DNA of 64,000 nt from Hymenobacter qilianensis. Its GTDB lineage: Bacteria > Bacteroidota > Bacteroidia > Cytophagales > Hymenobacteraceae. This document shows positions 47,523 through 57,741 of this stretch, piece by piece. The stretch's first letter is position 1. Each line of letters starts with the position of its first letter. The notes beneath the pieces were generated by a model. The model was not told where the DNA came from and did not search any database. It saw nothing but the letters and a program-made list of their open reading frames with translations. The DNA is taken from assembly GCF_014489555.1 (NCBI RefSeq), contig NZ_CP060784.1, forward strand, positions 2,480,001 to 2,544,000, given 5' to 3'. The position numbers were made by a program, and so were the translations under genes.

Positions 47523-47948
47523 TTACTTGAGGCTGGCGCTCAACGTCATTTCGGGCACAGCTTGTAAGAGCTGCGAAATGGGGCAATTTAGCTTGGCGTC
47601 TTCGGCGTGCTTCTGAAAGTCTTCGGGCGAGATGCCGGTTACCTGCCCTTCCGTTGTGACGTGAATCTTGGTGACTTTGGGCTTACCATCCACTGTGTCC
47701 ATGGTCACTTTCGATTCAGTGTTGAGCTGCTGCACCTGCGCGCCGGCCTTGCTGAGCTGAATGGCTAAGAACATGGTGTAGCAACCCGCGTGCGCCGCGC
47801 CCACCAGCTCTTCCGGATTGGTGCCCTGCTTGCCTTCGAAGCGGCTACCCACCGAATAGGGTGCGTTTAGAGCACCACTTTGGGTGGTGAGAGTGCCGCT
47901 GCCTTTTTGGTCGCCGTTCCATACGGCTTTGCCTGCATGATCTGCCAT
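47523..47948 (-). CDS. OsmC-family peroxiredoxin
   Basis: A cytosolic organic-hydroperoxide reductase of the OsmC branch, 141 aa from MADHAGKAVWNG. Redox cysteines are in AHAGCYTMFLAIQLSKAG and KLNCPISQLL, and the substrate-pocket segment FEGKQGTNPEELVGAA is present. An in-frame extension upstream to 48050 lacks family similarity. It lies between the PH-like gene and the divergent GH3 gene. Confidence 0.93.
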   Translation of the reverse strand: MADHAGKAVWNGDQKGSGTLTTQSGALNAPYSVGSRFEGKQGTNPEELVGAAHAGCYTMFLAIQLSKAGAQVQQLNTESKVTMDTVDGKPKVTKIHVTTEGQVTGISPEDFQKHAEDAKLNCPISQLLQAVPEMTLSASLK

Positions 47949-48179
47949 AATAAGATGAGTAAGGGATGAAAAATAGGTTGTACTATCTACCAACCCATAA
48001 AATACGTGTTGGGTTGTGGTTGCGCCGGATTTTGAATAACCGGGGGGCAATTTGCAACAACATCAACGGATACTGCCGCGTTAGGCACTGGTGTGGGTGT
48101 TTTGGGTAAATTAATCCGGTAATTTGCCCTTGCATTACTACATACGCTATAAAAACTCGTACGTATTTGTCGGTACGAC

Positions 48180-49717
48180 GTGCTGACTTCGCTTGCGCAG
48201 TTATTTCATACTTTTTTTCATTTGTTTATGGCCCTCAAGGCCGCTTTCAGCCGTCCACTCGCTGCTCTTCTGCACCATCGCTATCAGCAGTGGCTGCGCC
48301 GTCCGGTAGCTACGCAGAAAAGCGTGTTAGCAAGCTTAATTAGCCAAGCGCACGCTACTGCATTCGGCCGCGACCACGACCTTGCCAGTATCAGCGGCCC
48401 CACTGACCTGGTTCGCCAGATACCCGTGCGCGACTACGAAGCGCTCACTCCCTACTTTAAGCGAGTGCAGGAAGGCGAGGCCAACGTGCTGTGGCCCGGC
48501 CGGCCGCTGTATCTGGCCAAAACCAGCGGCACTACTTCGGGCACCAAGTATATTCCGATTACCAGCGCCAGCATTCCCAATCATATAAACGGTGCCCGCG
48601 ATGCGCTGCTTACGTATGTGCACCACACCGGCAAAGCGCAGTTTCTGGACGGAAAGCTGATGTTTCTATCCGGCAGTCCGGAGCTGAGTATTGTCAACGG
48701 AATCCGGACGGGGCGCTTATCAGGCATCGTCAATCACCATGTGCCCGCTTACCTGCGCCGCAGCCAGCTGCCCAGCTACACCACCAACTGCATTGAAGAT
48801 TGGGAGCAAAAGCTCGACCGTATTGTAGACGAGACGGTCGATCAGCCGATGAGCCTGATTTCGGGGATTCCGCCGTGGGTGCAGATGTATTTTGACCGCC
48901 TTGTGCAGCGCACGGGCCGACCTGTTAAGGATATTTTCCCGGATTTCAACCTCTTTGTGTACGGTGGCGTCAACTTCGAGCCCTACCGCGCCAAGCTGTT
49001 TGAAACCATCGGCCGCCCCGTGGATAGCATCGAGCTTTTTCCGGCTTCCGAAGGGTTTTTAGCTTTTCAGGACGAGCCCGGCAACCCCGGCCTGCTGCTG
49101 CTGCTCGATGCGGGTATCTTCTTCGAGTTCATCCCCGCCGAGCGCTTCTTCGAGCCCAACCCACCTCGCCTTACCATCGCCGATGTGGAGCTGGACAAGC
49201 AGTACGCGTTGGTGCTCAACTCCAATGCCGGCCTGTGGGGCTACAGCATCGGCGATACGGTGCGCTTTGTGAGCCTTTCGCCCCACCGTGTAGTAGTGAC
49301 CGGGCGCATCAAGCATTTTCTGTCGGCCTTCGGCGAACACGTCATTGGCGAAGAGGTAGAGCAAACTCTGCGCGAAGTCATGGCGCAGTTTCCGGAGGTG
49401 GAAGTGGTCGAGTTCACCGTCGCGCCTCGCGTAAGCACCACACCCACTGAGCCTTCCCAGCACGAGTGGCTGATGGAGTTTGCCCGCCCGCCCCAAGATA
49501 CTGCTGCTTTCGCGGCTGCTTTAGATTCTGGCCTGCGCCGCCGCAATACATATTATGATGACCTGCTGGGGGGCAATATTCTAGCCCCGCTCCGGCTTAC
49601 AAGCTTACCGCAAGGAGCATTTCAACGGTATATGAAGAGCTTAGGGAAGCTTGGGGGCAAAATAAGGTACCGCGACTGAGCAATGACCGGACGGTAGCGG
49701 ATGGGTTGTTACAGTAG
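48180..49717 (+). CDS. GH3 auxin-responsive promoter-family acyl-adenylate enzyme (frame repaired)
   Basis: A member of the GH3/JAR1-like adenylate-forming family, which in plants joins amino acids to acyl acids; bacterial substrates are largely unknown. The ATP motif TSGTTSGTKYIPIT is near residue 115, with FVYGGVNFEPY, LFPASEGFLAFQ and YSIGDTVRFVSLSPHRVVVTGRIKHFLSAFGEHV. The current end is premature. A sixth G at 49653-49657 gives KLGGQNKVPRLSNDRTVADGLLQ, the family's usual close, ending at 49717. Start is GTG 48180 or ATG 48228 (about 512 or 496 aa). Confidence 0.9.
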
Positions 49718-49748
49718 GTAAAATCTTTGCTATAGATGCTCATATTTA

Positions 49749-50177
49749 ATGGGTGATGATTCAATAGTAATCTCTGCAAGTAATCATTGCGACGATTACT
49801 GCACATTTGATCTGACCGTTTCTACAAGCTGGGTTCGTCAGTCGATAAGCTTTTTGGGGTACACAGATACCTTTGAAGATTTTGGTAAGTCATTGATGAA
49901 CTTCCCGAATAATACTGCGCATGAAGTATGGTTTCAAGAGGGGAAGGATGAAGGCTATGGCCCGTGGTATTTATCAGTTAAGGCTTACTGTTACAATGAC
50001 CAAGGACACACCGCTCTGCATATAATTATTGATAATCAAGAACCTTTGCCCAAAAAATGCAGAGTTGAATTTTCTATTCTAGCAGAAGCGGCTTCGATAA
50101 ATAATTTAGGGTGTAGCCTATTTAATTGGGAAATAAAGCAGCAACAAACCATTGAATGGAAAGCGCAAACCAGCTAA
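49749..50177 (+). CDS. Hypothetical protein, 142 aa, AT-richer than neighbours
   Basis: I do not recognise the family. It is a soluble, Trp/Tyr-rich, probably mixed alpha-beta protein with blocks WVRQSISFLGYTDTFEDFGKSL and GPWYLSVKAYCYNDQGHTALHIII, like small orphan or immunity-type proteins. It has no signal peptide. It is less GC-rich than the window and overlaps the next gene by 22 bases, so it is probably acquired or fast-evolving. Confidence 0.7.
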   Translation: MGDDSIVISASNHCDDYCTFDLTVSTSWVRQSISFLGYTDTFEDFGKSLMNFPNNTAHEVWFQEGKDEGYGPWYLSVKAYCYNDQGHTALHIIIDNQEPLPKKCRVEFSILAEAASINNLGCSLFNWEIKQQQTIEWKAQTS

Positions 50178-50620
50178 TTAAACCTCGTCTCCATGCCGCC
50201 TGCCTCGTTTACGTTCAAGAGCGCATAGCTGCCGCCACTCAAGCCATGCAAGCCGCTCAGGAATCGGCTAACTCCGAAACCAAGAGCAGCGCCGGCGACA
50301 AGTACGAAACCGGCCGCGCCATGGCCCAGGAGGAGCGCAACCGTAACGCCGTGCAGCTCCGTGAAGCCCAGAACCTGCAAGCCGAACTAGCGCGTATCAA
50401 CCCTGAGCAAGTCTGCGACACGGTGCGGCCCGGCGCGCTGGTCGAAACGAGTATGGGGGGCTTTTTTATCAGTATCAGTGCCGGTAAGCTTACCGTGGAT
50501 TGCAAAGATTACTTTGCTGTATCGGCGGCGGCGCCAGTGGCAATGGCGCTGAGTGGGAAGCGGGCAGGGGAGGAAGCAGTGTTCAATGGCAAAGCGGTAC
50601 GAATTATTAAGGTGCAGTAA
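50156..50620 (+). CDS. GreA/GreB-like small protein (often mislabelled 3-oxoacyl-ACP synthase)
   Basis: 154 aa. The N half is a helical hairpin (VQERIAAATQAMQAAQESANSETKSSAGDKYETGRAMAQEERNR) with the SSAGDKYETGRAM signature, and the C half is a small beta domain (VRPGALVETSMGGFFISISAGKLTVDCKDYFAVSAAAPVAMAL), the layout of transcript-cleavage factor GreA. Bacteroidota homologues are commonly annotated as 3-oxoacyl-ACP synthase, but no ketosynthase motif exists here. I infer an RNA-polymerase or translation-related role. A six-G motif is read in frame at 50455. Confidence 0.75.
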   Translation: MESANQLIKPRLHAACLVYVQERIAAATQAMQAAQESANSETKSSAGDKYETGRAMAQEERNRNAVQLREAQNLQAELARINPEQVCDTVRPGALVETSMGGFFISISAGKLTVDCKDYFAVSAAAPVAMALSGKRAGEEAVFNGKAVRIIKVQ

Positions 50621-50627
50621 GAAGCTG

Positions 50628-50658
50628 CCTCATGCGCTCGAAAATCTAGCGCATGAGG
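50628..50658 (+). terminator. Hairpin after the GreA-like gene
   Basis: CCTCATGCGCT (50628-50638) pairs with AGCGCATGAGG (50648-50658), loop of 9. No T run follows directly, so termination strength is uncertain. Confidence 0.6.
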
Positions 50659-50702
50659 TTGCAGGCTTATCTTACCTTTGTTGACGCACGTCACTGCCTA
50701 GC

Positions 50703-51865
50703 ATGTCCCACCCACCCAAACGTCTCACCTTACTCGGCTCTACTGGCTCCATCGGCACCCAAGCTTTGGACGTAGTGCGCTCCCAGCCGGGCCGGTTTAC
50801 AATCTCAGCGCTTTCGGCCCATTCCAATGCCGGTTTATTGATTCAGCAGGCGCTGGAGTTTCGGCCGGCCGCCGTGGTTATTGGCGACGAGAAGCATTAC
50901 GAAACCGTTAAAAGCGCGCTGGCCGGGCAGCCTACGGAAGTGCTGGCCGGAACTGCCGCCCTGGCCGACATAGCCGGCCGGCCCGATACCGACATTGTAC
51001 TTACAGCGATGGTGGGCTACGCTGGATTGCTACCCACCGTGCGCGCCATTCAGGCCGGCAAAACTATTGCCTTGGCCAACAAAGAGACCCTGGTAGTAGC
51101 TGGGCAGCTCATCACGCGCTTGGTTAAGGAGCACGGTGTGGGCCTCTACCCCGTGGATTCCGAGCACTCGGCCATTTTTCAGTGCCTGGTAGGAGAGGAG
51201 CAAAACCCGATTGAGAAGATTATTCTCACGGCTTCTGGGGGGCCTTTTCGGGGCGTAGTATGCAGGAGCTGGCTACGGTAACCAAGGCCCAGGCGCTCAA
51301 GCACCCCAACTGGGACATGGGGGCCAAAATCACCATCGACTCCGCTTCGCTGATGAATAAAGGCCTTGAGGTGATTGAGGCGAAATGGCTGTTTGGCCTG
51401 CGCGACGATCAGATTGAGGTAGTTGTGCACCCACAAAGCATCATCCATTCCTTGGTGCAGTTTGAAGACGGCTCCCTAAAAGCCCAGCTTGGCCTGCCCG
51501 ATATGAAATTGCCCATCCAATACGCCTTGGGCTACCCTGAGCGTTTACCGAGCAAATACCCGCGCTTTTCCTTTATCGATTATCCCCAACTTACCTTCGA
51601 GCAACCCGACCAGAGCACTTTCCGCAACCTGCCGCTGGCCTTCGAAGCCATGCGCCGGGGCGGAAATGCCCCCTGTATTCTCAACGCCGCCAACGAAGTA
51701 GCCGTAGCTGCTTTCCTGCGCGACGGCATCGGTTTTCTGCAAATGCCCGACCTCGTGGAAAGCTGCCTGTCGAAGGTTTCGTACCTTGCCGAGCCGGCGC
51801 TGGACGACTACGTGCAAACCGACCAGGAAACGCGCCGCATGGCGCAGGAATTTTTAAAACATTAA
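50703..51865 (+). CDS. dxr: 1-deoxy-D-xylulose-5-phosphate reductoisomerase (frame repaired)
   Basis: The second enzyme of the MEP isoprenoid pathway, NADPH-dependent. The Rossmann motif LLGSTGSIGTQALDVV starts at residue 10; then ANKETLVVAGQL, PVDSEHSAIFQCL and, after repair, ILTASGGPFRGRSMQELATVT and GAKITIDSASLMNKGLEVIEAKWLF, the metal and substrate loop. The break is at the G4 run 51250-51253, where a fifth G is needed. Length becomes 387 aa, normal for Dxr. rseP follows, as in many bacteria where isoprenoid and envelope genes cluster. Confidence 0.96.
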
Positions 51866-52061
51866 CCCAAAACCTGTGTCCTTCTAAGTACAGCCGCGCG
51901 GAACGAAGCACCGCTACCGCTTCGTTGCAGTGCCACCGGATTACCGCTCGCGTTGCGATGCTGACTTGCGCTTATCTACAGTCTGTAAACCAGACGATAA
52001 GCAGCGCAGACCACCGATTTTCTTAACTCTGTAAAAACAAAAAGCTTTGGATATTCTGATA

Positions 52062-53360
52062 ATGGCCGGGCAGCTCATCTTGGGGCTGACTATTCTGGTG
52101 GGTGTGCACGAAATGGGGCATATGCTAACGGCCAAATGGTTTGGAATGCGGGTAGAGAAATTCGCTATTGGCTTTCCACCGAAATTATTCGGCAAAAAAT
52201 TTGGCGAAACTGAGTACATGATTGGCGCCGTGCCGCTGGGGGCTTTGTCAAAATCACCGGTATGATCGACGAGTCGCTCGACACAGAAGCGATGAGCCAG
52301 GAGCCACAACCGTATGAGTTTCGGGCCAAGCCAGCCTGGCAGCGCCTTATTGTGATGCTGGGGGCATTATCGTGAACGTGCTCACTGGTATTCTCATCTT
52401 CACCATTCTGACGGCCAAGTACGGGCAGAGCTATCTGCCGGCCTCGGAAGTGCGCTTCGGTGTGGTACCCAGCAAGTTGGGCGAAGAAATAGGGTTCCGC
52501 AAAGGCGACAAGATTGTAAAAATCAACGGCCGCCCTTCGAGCAGTTCGACGATGTGTATGACCCGGAGGTGGTGATGGGCAACCAGAGCTACTACACCGT
52601 GGAGCGCAACGGCCAATTACTCGACATCAAGCTGCCCGGCGACTTCATGGACCGCTTGGCTGATAACCAAAACGATCCGGCCCGCTTCGTGGAGCCCCTC
52701 AATCCGTTTGAGGTAGGTGAAGTGGTAGCAGGCCGCGCCGCCGCCAAAGCAGGCCTACAGGCCGGAGACCGTATCCTGCGCGTTGGAGACCGGGAAATCA
52801 ACTTTTTCCCTGAGCTACAGCAAGCCCTAAAAGACAACGCTGGTAAGGCTACCGCCTTGCTCGTGCAGCGCAATAGCCAGCCAATCACCCTTACCGCTAA
52901 CGTGGAGGAAGAAGGAACTCTCGGCTTCCTACCTAAGTCTTTGCTCCAATACTCGACCAAGGATTACAATTTCATTGAAGCCATTCCGGCCGGTGCTTCG
53001 CAGGCTTTCGGCATTGTGAGCAACCAAGTGCAGGCATTCGGTAAAATCTTCCGAGGTGAGGCATCGGCTAGTAAGTCGCTAGGTGGCCCGATGGCTATTG
53101 CCCAAACCTACGGCGGCACCTTCAACTGGATCAAGTTCTGGACCCTGACCGGCATGCTGTCCATGGTGCTGGCCTTCATGAACCTGCTCCCCATTCCGGC
53201 CCTCGACGGCGGCCACGTCATGTTCCTGACCTACGAGATGGTGTCGGGCCGCAAGCCTTCCGACAAGTTTCTGGAGAACTCGCAGAAGGTAGGTATGGCA
53301 TTGCTGCTGAGCTTGATGGTGTTCGTTATCTTCAACGACCTGTTCAAAACGCTGTTTTAG
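52062..53360 (+). CDS. rseP: Site-2 intramembrane zinc protease RseP (frame repaired three times)
   Basis: An M50 protease that cleaves membrane-bound regulators such as anti-sigma factors. HEMGH lies in the first membrane helix ([20 protein letters not shown]), the PDZ region follows in the middle ([21 protein letters not shown]), and [15 protein letters not shown] carries the third zinc ligand. Repairs are a sixth G at 52238-52242 ([16 protein letters not shown]), a sixth at 52360-52364 ([13 protein letters not shown]) and a fourth C at 52533-52535 ([16 protein letters not shown]). The result is 433 aa from ATG 52062; a TTG 15 bases upstream is possible. Confidence 0.95.
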
Positions 53361-53386
53361 AACTTATTTGTCTTGTTTTTACCTAG

Positions 53387-53413
53387 ATAGAACGAAGGCC
53401 GCCTTCGTTCTAT
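53387..53413 (+). terminator. Intrinsic terminator after rseP
   Basis: ATAGAACGAAGGC (53387-53399) pairs with GCCTTCGTTCTAT (53401-53413), followed by a T run. Confidence 0.85.
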
Positions 53414-53435
53414 TTTTGTTTGCAACTTCCTGATT

Positions 53436-53932
53436 ATGCGTCATCTGCTTGTTTTCTGCGCTTTGTGTCTGCTTAGCTTCGCTGCCATGGCGCATGCCTA
53501 CCATGCCAGCATCATGGACGTGCAGTACAACCCCAAAAAGCAGCAGCTGGAAGTAGCGCTGAAAGTGTTTACCGATGATTTTGAGAAAGCCTTGAGCGCC
53601 GGCCAGCCCAACTCGGTCACGTTCGATAAGCTTACCACGGCTCAGGTTTCCAGCCTGACCACAGCGTTGCTGCAGCGTTCGGTGGCTTTCGGTACCAAGC
53701 CCGGCGAAGCCCTACCGCTCCGATTCGTTGGTATTGAAAAGGATAAGGACGCGCACTGGGTGTATTTCTCCGTAAAAATGCCCCCAGGCCTGCCACTACC
53801 ATCTATCTGCGCCACCGCCTGCTACTGGATACCTTTCAGGATCAGATGAATATCGTGAACCTGGAAGGCGGTGGCAAAAAGCAAAGTGCTCTGTTTCGCG
53901 CTGGCAACGACGAGCAGCAGCTGAGTTTTTAG
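53436..53932 (+). CDS. DUF6702-family secreted protein (frame repaired)
   Basis: 165 aa. A signal peptide (LLVFCALCLLSFAAMAHA) is followed by the family core YHASIMDVQYNPKKQQLEVALKVFTDDFEKAL and GIEKDKDAHWVYFSVKM. A sixth C at 53781-53785 joins KMPPRPATTIYLRHRLLLDTFQDQMNIVNLEGGG and the C-terminus FRAGNDEQQLSF. Function is unknown; in Bacteroidota such genes often sit near M1 peptidases or envelope genes. It is a single gene between the rseP terminator and the GH30 gene. Confidence 0.82.
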
Positions 53933-54026
53933 TCTGGGTTACTCGCTTGGAGTAGGGACAGTAGCGAACAAACGTAGTTTTTGGCTAGTAGATAGTCCAG
54001 CTAGTTATTTACTACTTTCACCGCCT

Positions 54027-55456
54027 ATGCGTTCTTCCTTAACTCTGATTCTATTCAGTGCCAGCCTTCTGCTGACACTAGCTGTTGGCTGCGGTGCCTT
54101 GACAGGCGCGAAAGGCGGCCGCGCCACTACCAGCTCCATGCAGGTATGGCTGACCAATCCGGCCCAGCTGGAGCGATTTGCCCCCCAGCCTACTTTGCAA
54201 GCCGGAACCCCGCCCGCTCCCGACGTTCCCATCATTACTATCGATGAGCAGCAGCGCTTCCAAACCATGGACGGCTTTGGTTATACGCTCACGGGCGGGA
54301 GCGCCATGCTGTTACACAAAATGTCACCTGATGCCCGAGCTAAGCTTTTGCGCGAGTTGTTCGGCACGGAGGGCAACGCAATCGGTATAAGCTACCTGCG
54401 CCTGAGCATTGGCGCTTCCGACCTCGACGACCGGGTGTTTTCCTACAATGATTTGCCCCCCAGCGAGACGGATCCGACGCTGGCGCGCTTCAGTTTAGCC
54501 CCGATCAAGAGCACCTGATTCCGGTGCTGAAAGAGATTCTGGCTATCAGTCCTCGTATGAAGCTGCTTGGCTCGCCTTGGTCGCCGCCAACCTGGATGAA
54601 AACCAACGGCGACTCCAAGGGTGGCAGCCTCAAGCCGGAGTGGTATGATGCCTACGCGCGCTACTTTGTGAAATACGTGCAGGGCTACGCGGCGGAAGAC
54701 ATTCGCATTGAGGCCATTACGGTGCAGAACGAGCCGCTTCACCCTGGCAATAACCCCAGTTTGCTGATGCTGCCCGAGCAACAAGCCAGCTTCATCAAGA
54801 ACCATCTGGGCCCGGCCTTTAAAGCGGCGAAGCTGGATACCAAAATCATCATCTACGACCACAACGCCGACAAGCCGGAGTACCCGATTACCGTTCTCAG
54901 CGACCCGGAAGCCCGTGCTTACATCGATGGCTCGGCATTTCACCTGTATGGGGGGCAAATTGAGGCGCTCAGCAAAGTGCACGAGGCTTTTCCCGACAAG
55001 CACGTGTATTTCACGGAGCAGTGGGTGGGCTCCAAAACCAAGTTTGCCGATAACTTCGGCTGGCACATCAAAAACCTCGTCATCGGGGCACCGCGCAACT
55101 GGGCGCGTACCGTTCTTGAGTGGAACGTAGCCGCCGACTCCCAGCAAAATCCGCACACGCCCGGTGGCTGCACGGAGTGCCGGGGGGCAATTACCATCGA
55201 TGGTGATTCGGTGCGGCGCGAAGATGCGTATTACATCATTGCCCACGCCAGCAAATTCGTGCTGCCCGGTTCAGTGCGCGTCGCCTCCACTGAAGCGGCG
55301 GGCTTGCCGAATGTGGCTTTTCGCACGCCTGCTGGCCGTCTCGTCGTTATTGTATTGAACGAGAGTAGTGAGCCCAAAACCTTTGGTATCCGCCGTGGGC
55401 AGCAAACCGTGAGTCATACGCTGCCGGCCGGGGCAGCTGCCACGTATGTGTGGTAG
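54027..55456 (+). CDS. Glycoside hydrolase family 30 (glucosylceramidase-like) lipoprotein (frame repaired)
   Basis: 476 aa with a lipoprotein signal (LLLTLAVGCGA) and a GH30 catalytic barrel: QTMDGFGYTLTGGSAMLLHKM, YLRLSIGASDLDDR, KLLGSPWSPPTWMKTN, ITVQNEPLHPGNNPS (acid/base Glu) and HVYFTEQWVGS (nucleophile Glu), then a C-terminal beta domain ending GQQTVSHTLPAGAAATYVW. The C4 run 54499-54502 needs a fifth C to read RFSLAPDQEHLIPVLKEI. It should hydrolyse beta-glucosides or beta-1,6-glucans at the cell surface. Confidence 0.93.
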
Positions 55457-55477
55457 CTCTGCTTATGAGGCAATCAG

Positions 55478-57470
55478 CTACCAGCCCGCTCCGGCGTCTT
55501 TATCCTCCTCAGGCTTAATCAGCCGGAATTCCACTCGGCGATTGAACCGACTGTCCTCTTCGGTTTTTTCCTCGCGCAAGGGCTGCGTGCTGCCATAACC
55601 TGTATTGTCGATGCGGTTAGGTTTCAGCTTGCCCTTCTGCTCAATATAATTCCGAATGGCCTGGGCGCGGTCCTGCGAGAGGGCCACATTCACATCAGGG
55701 TCGCCGCTGGAGTCGGTGTGGCCCGAGATGCTCAGCCGGAACGTGGGATGATCAACCATGTACAATGCAATCTGGTCCAGCGTCTTATGCATGGAGGGGA
55801 GGATAGCAGATTTGCCCTGGTCGAACTCAATATTGCGGAAAATCAGGGGCAGGCGGTAGTCAATCGAATTGGTGAGCAGGCGCATCAAGGTGTCACCTTT
55901 CAACTCAAATTGCTTTTCCACGCTGAAGAAGTCCGGGCTTTGAATTAGCATTACATAGCGCGAGCCTTCAATCAAATCGAAGTCAAACGAGCCATCGGGG
56001 CGCAGGTATTTACTGGCTACCTCAATGCCGTTATCCGTATCAATAATGCTGACAATGCCTCCCAGCGGCTTTTTAGTTACCGAATCAGCCAGCACGCCTT
56101 CTACGTGGGTGGTGGCCAGCGGCTGGGCCTCCATCGGAAGCGGGAAGGAGTAGAGGTCGAGGTTCTTGAGGTCTTTTATCTCCGAGCGGGCATAGTACAG
56201 GTTCTTGGAGTCGCCATCGATGGTGAAGTAATACTCCGAGCCTTTTCCGTTTACCAATGGGCCCACGTTGCGCGGCTCCTGCCAGCGGCCCTGCACGCGG
56301 TAGCTCTTGTAGATATCGAAGTCGCCGTAGTTCAATAATTGCCCCTGGAGCTGAAATACAGCACGTTATACATAGGATGGTAAAACGGGCTGACCTCACT
56401 TTCACGCGTGTTTACTACTGGCCCCAGGTTCTGGGCTTTGCCCCACTGCCCATTCTTTTGCCTGGCTGTAAACCAGATATCCGATAAGCCAAAGCCCCCC
56501 AGCCGGTCAGAAGCGAAGTAAAGCGTGTCCTCTCCTCTCGACAACGTAGGCTGCGAATCCCAGGCCGTTGAGTTCACATTGGCCCCAGGCTCTTGGGCAC
56601 CGACCATTGCCCATCCTGAAAGGTCGACTGGAATAAGTCGCAGTTGCCGTGGCAATTCGGGCACTCGCAACGGGCAAAGTAAATGGTGCGGCCATCCTTG
56701 GTTATGCAAGCCGAGCCCTCGTTGTAAGGCGAATTGATAGGCTTTGGCAGCGGCTCGGCGTCGGTCCAATAGTCGCCTTCCTTCCGCGACGTGTATAAGT
56801 CCTCATCAACCACGGGAGTGGTAATGCCGCGGGTTTTGCGCTTGGAGGAGAAAATAAACAAGCCCGCTTCCGAGTTCAGCGTTGGGCCATAGTCTTCTAC
56901 CTCCGAGTTGATCCCATCGCCCATGCTCGTGTATACACCTTTGGGCGGATGAAACGTGACGATGTTTTTACGGTATTCAACTATGTCGTAATAGGTTTTG
57001 AGGGGCACGTACAAATCCTGGGTTTTCTGTTCCAGTGAGTCGTAGTAGAGTTGAATTTTGGTGATATCCTGCCGATGATGCTTGAGAGCCAGACGGTAGT
57101 ATGCTTTGGCACGCGCCTCATCGCCGGTGCGCTCGCAAAGTTGGGCCAAGCGCCAAAGCATCGGGGTGTCCTTGGTAAAGTTCTGGATGCCAAACTGATG
57201 AACGTAGGCTTCCAGCAGCTTGCGGGCCTGCGTCCAGTTCTTGCGTTTCTCCGCGCGCTGAATTTCTTTGAGCGCTTTCTTGTCCTGATAGTAGGCTACC
57301 CGATTTATGTTAGGAAAGCTGGGTGTAGCATCGGGCCGTAAGCGCAACTGGGGGGCTTTTTTGCCCGTAAGCGGCCGCACCTGCAAAGGCTTGTCCGTGG
57401 GCTGCTGCGCGTACGTAGCCGGAGCGGCTAAAAACCAAAGCAGTAAAACCAGACCCGATAAGCGATGCAT
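55478..57470 (-). CDS. PorE-like TPR / beta-propeller / CRD / OmpA protein (frame repaired twice)
   Basis: 664 aa. Signal peptide, TPR-like helices (about 60-150: AEKRKNWTQARKLLEAYVHQF), PD40/WD40 blades (ARCECPNCHGNCDLFQS, GEDTLYFASDRLGGFGLSDIWF, VLYFSSRG), a carboxypeptidase regulatory-like domain (HVEGVLADSVTKKPLGGIVSII) and a C-terminal OmpA peptidoglycan-binding domain (LSISGHTDSSGDPDVNVALSQDRAQAIRNYI). This order matches PorE of the type IX secretion system. Repairs are a fifth G at 56583-56586 (KSLGANVNSTAWDSQ) and at 56342-56345 (SSRGQLLNYGDFDIY). A four-cysteine cluster CECPNCHGNC inside a blade is unusual. Confidence 0.87.
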
Positions 57471-57741
57471 ACGACGTTTTTTGAACTTAAATAGCCGCTA
57501 CAATTGCCGCGCCAGAGACCAAAAATAGAAGTTTTTCAATGCAAGTGCTAAGCTTATTATCTGCCTGATTGGCTCGCTGCTTACCGGTATTTATGCCGAT
57601 TTGTCGGCGCGGCATTCGTGGGCTTTAGTGGCATAGCACTTGTCAAAGCCGTACCTTCGGACTACCGTTGTCCCTGGGGAGCTACGGAGCGCTGCAATTA
57701 TGTCATTCTGGCGCCGCCAGCCTTTCCCCGATTGTATTATT

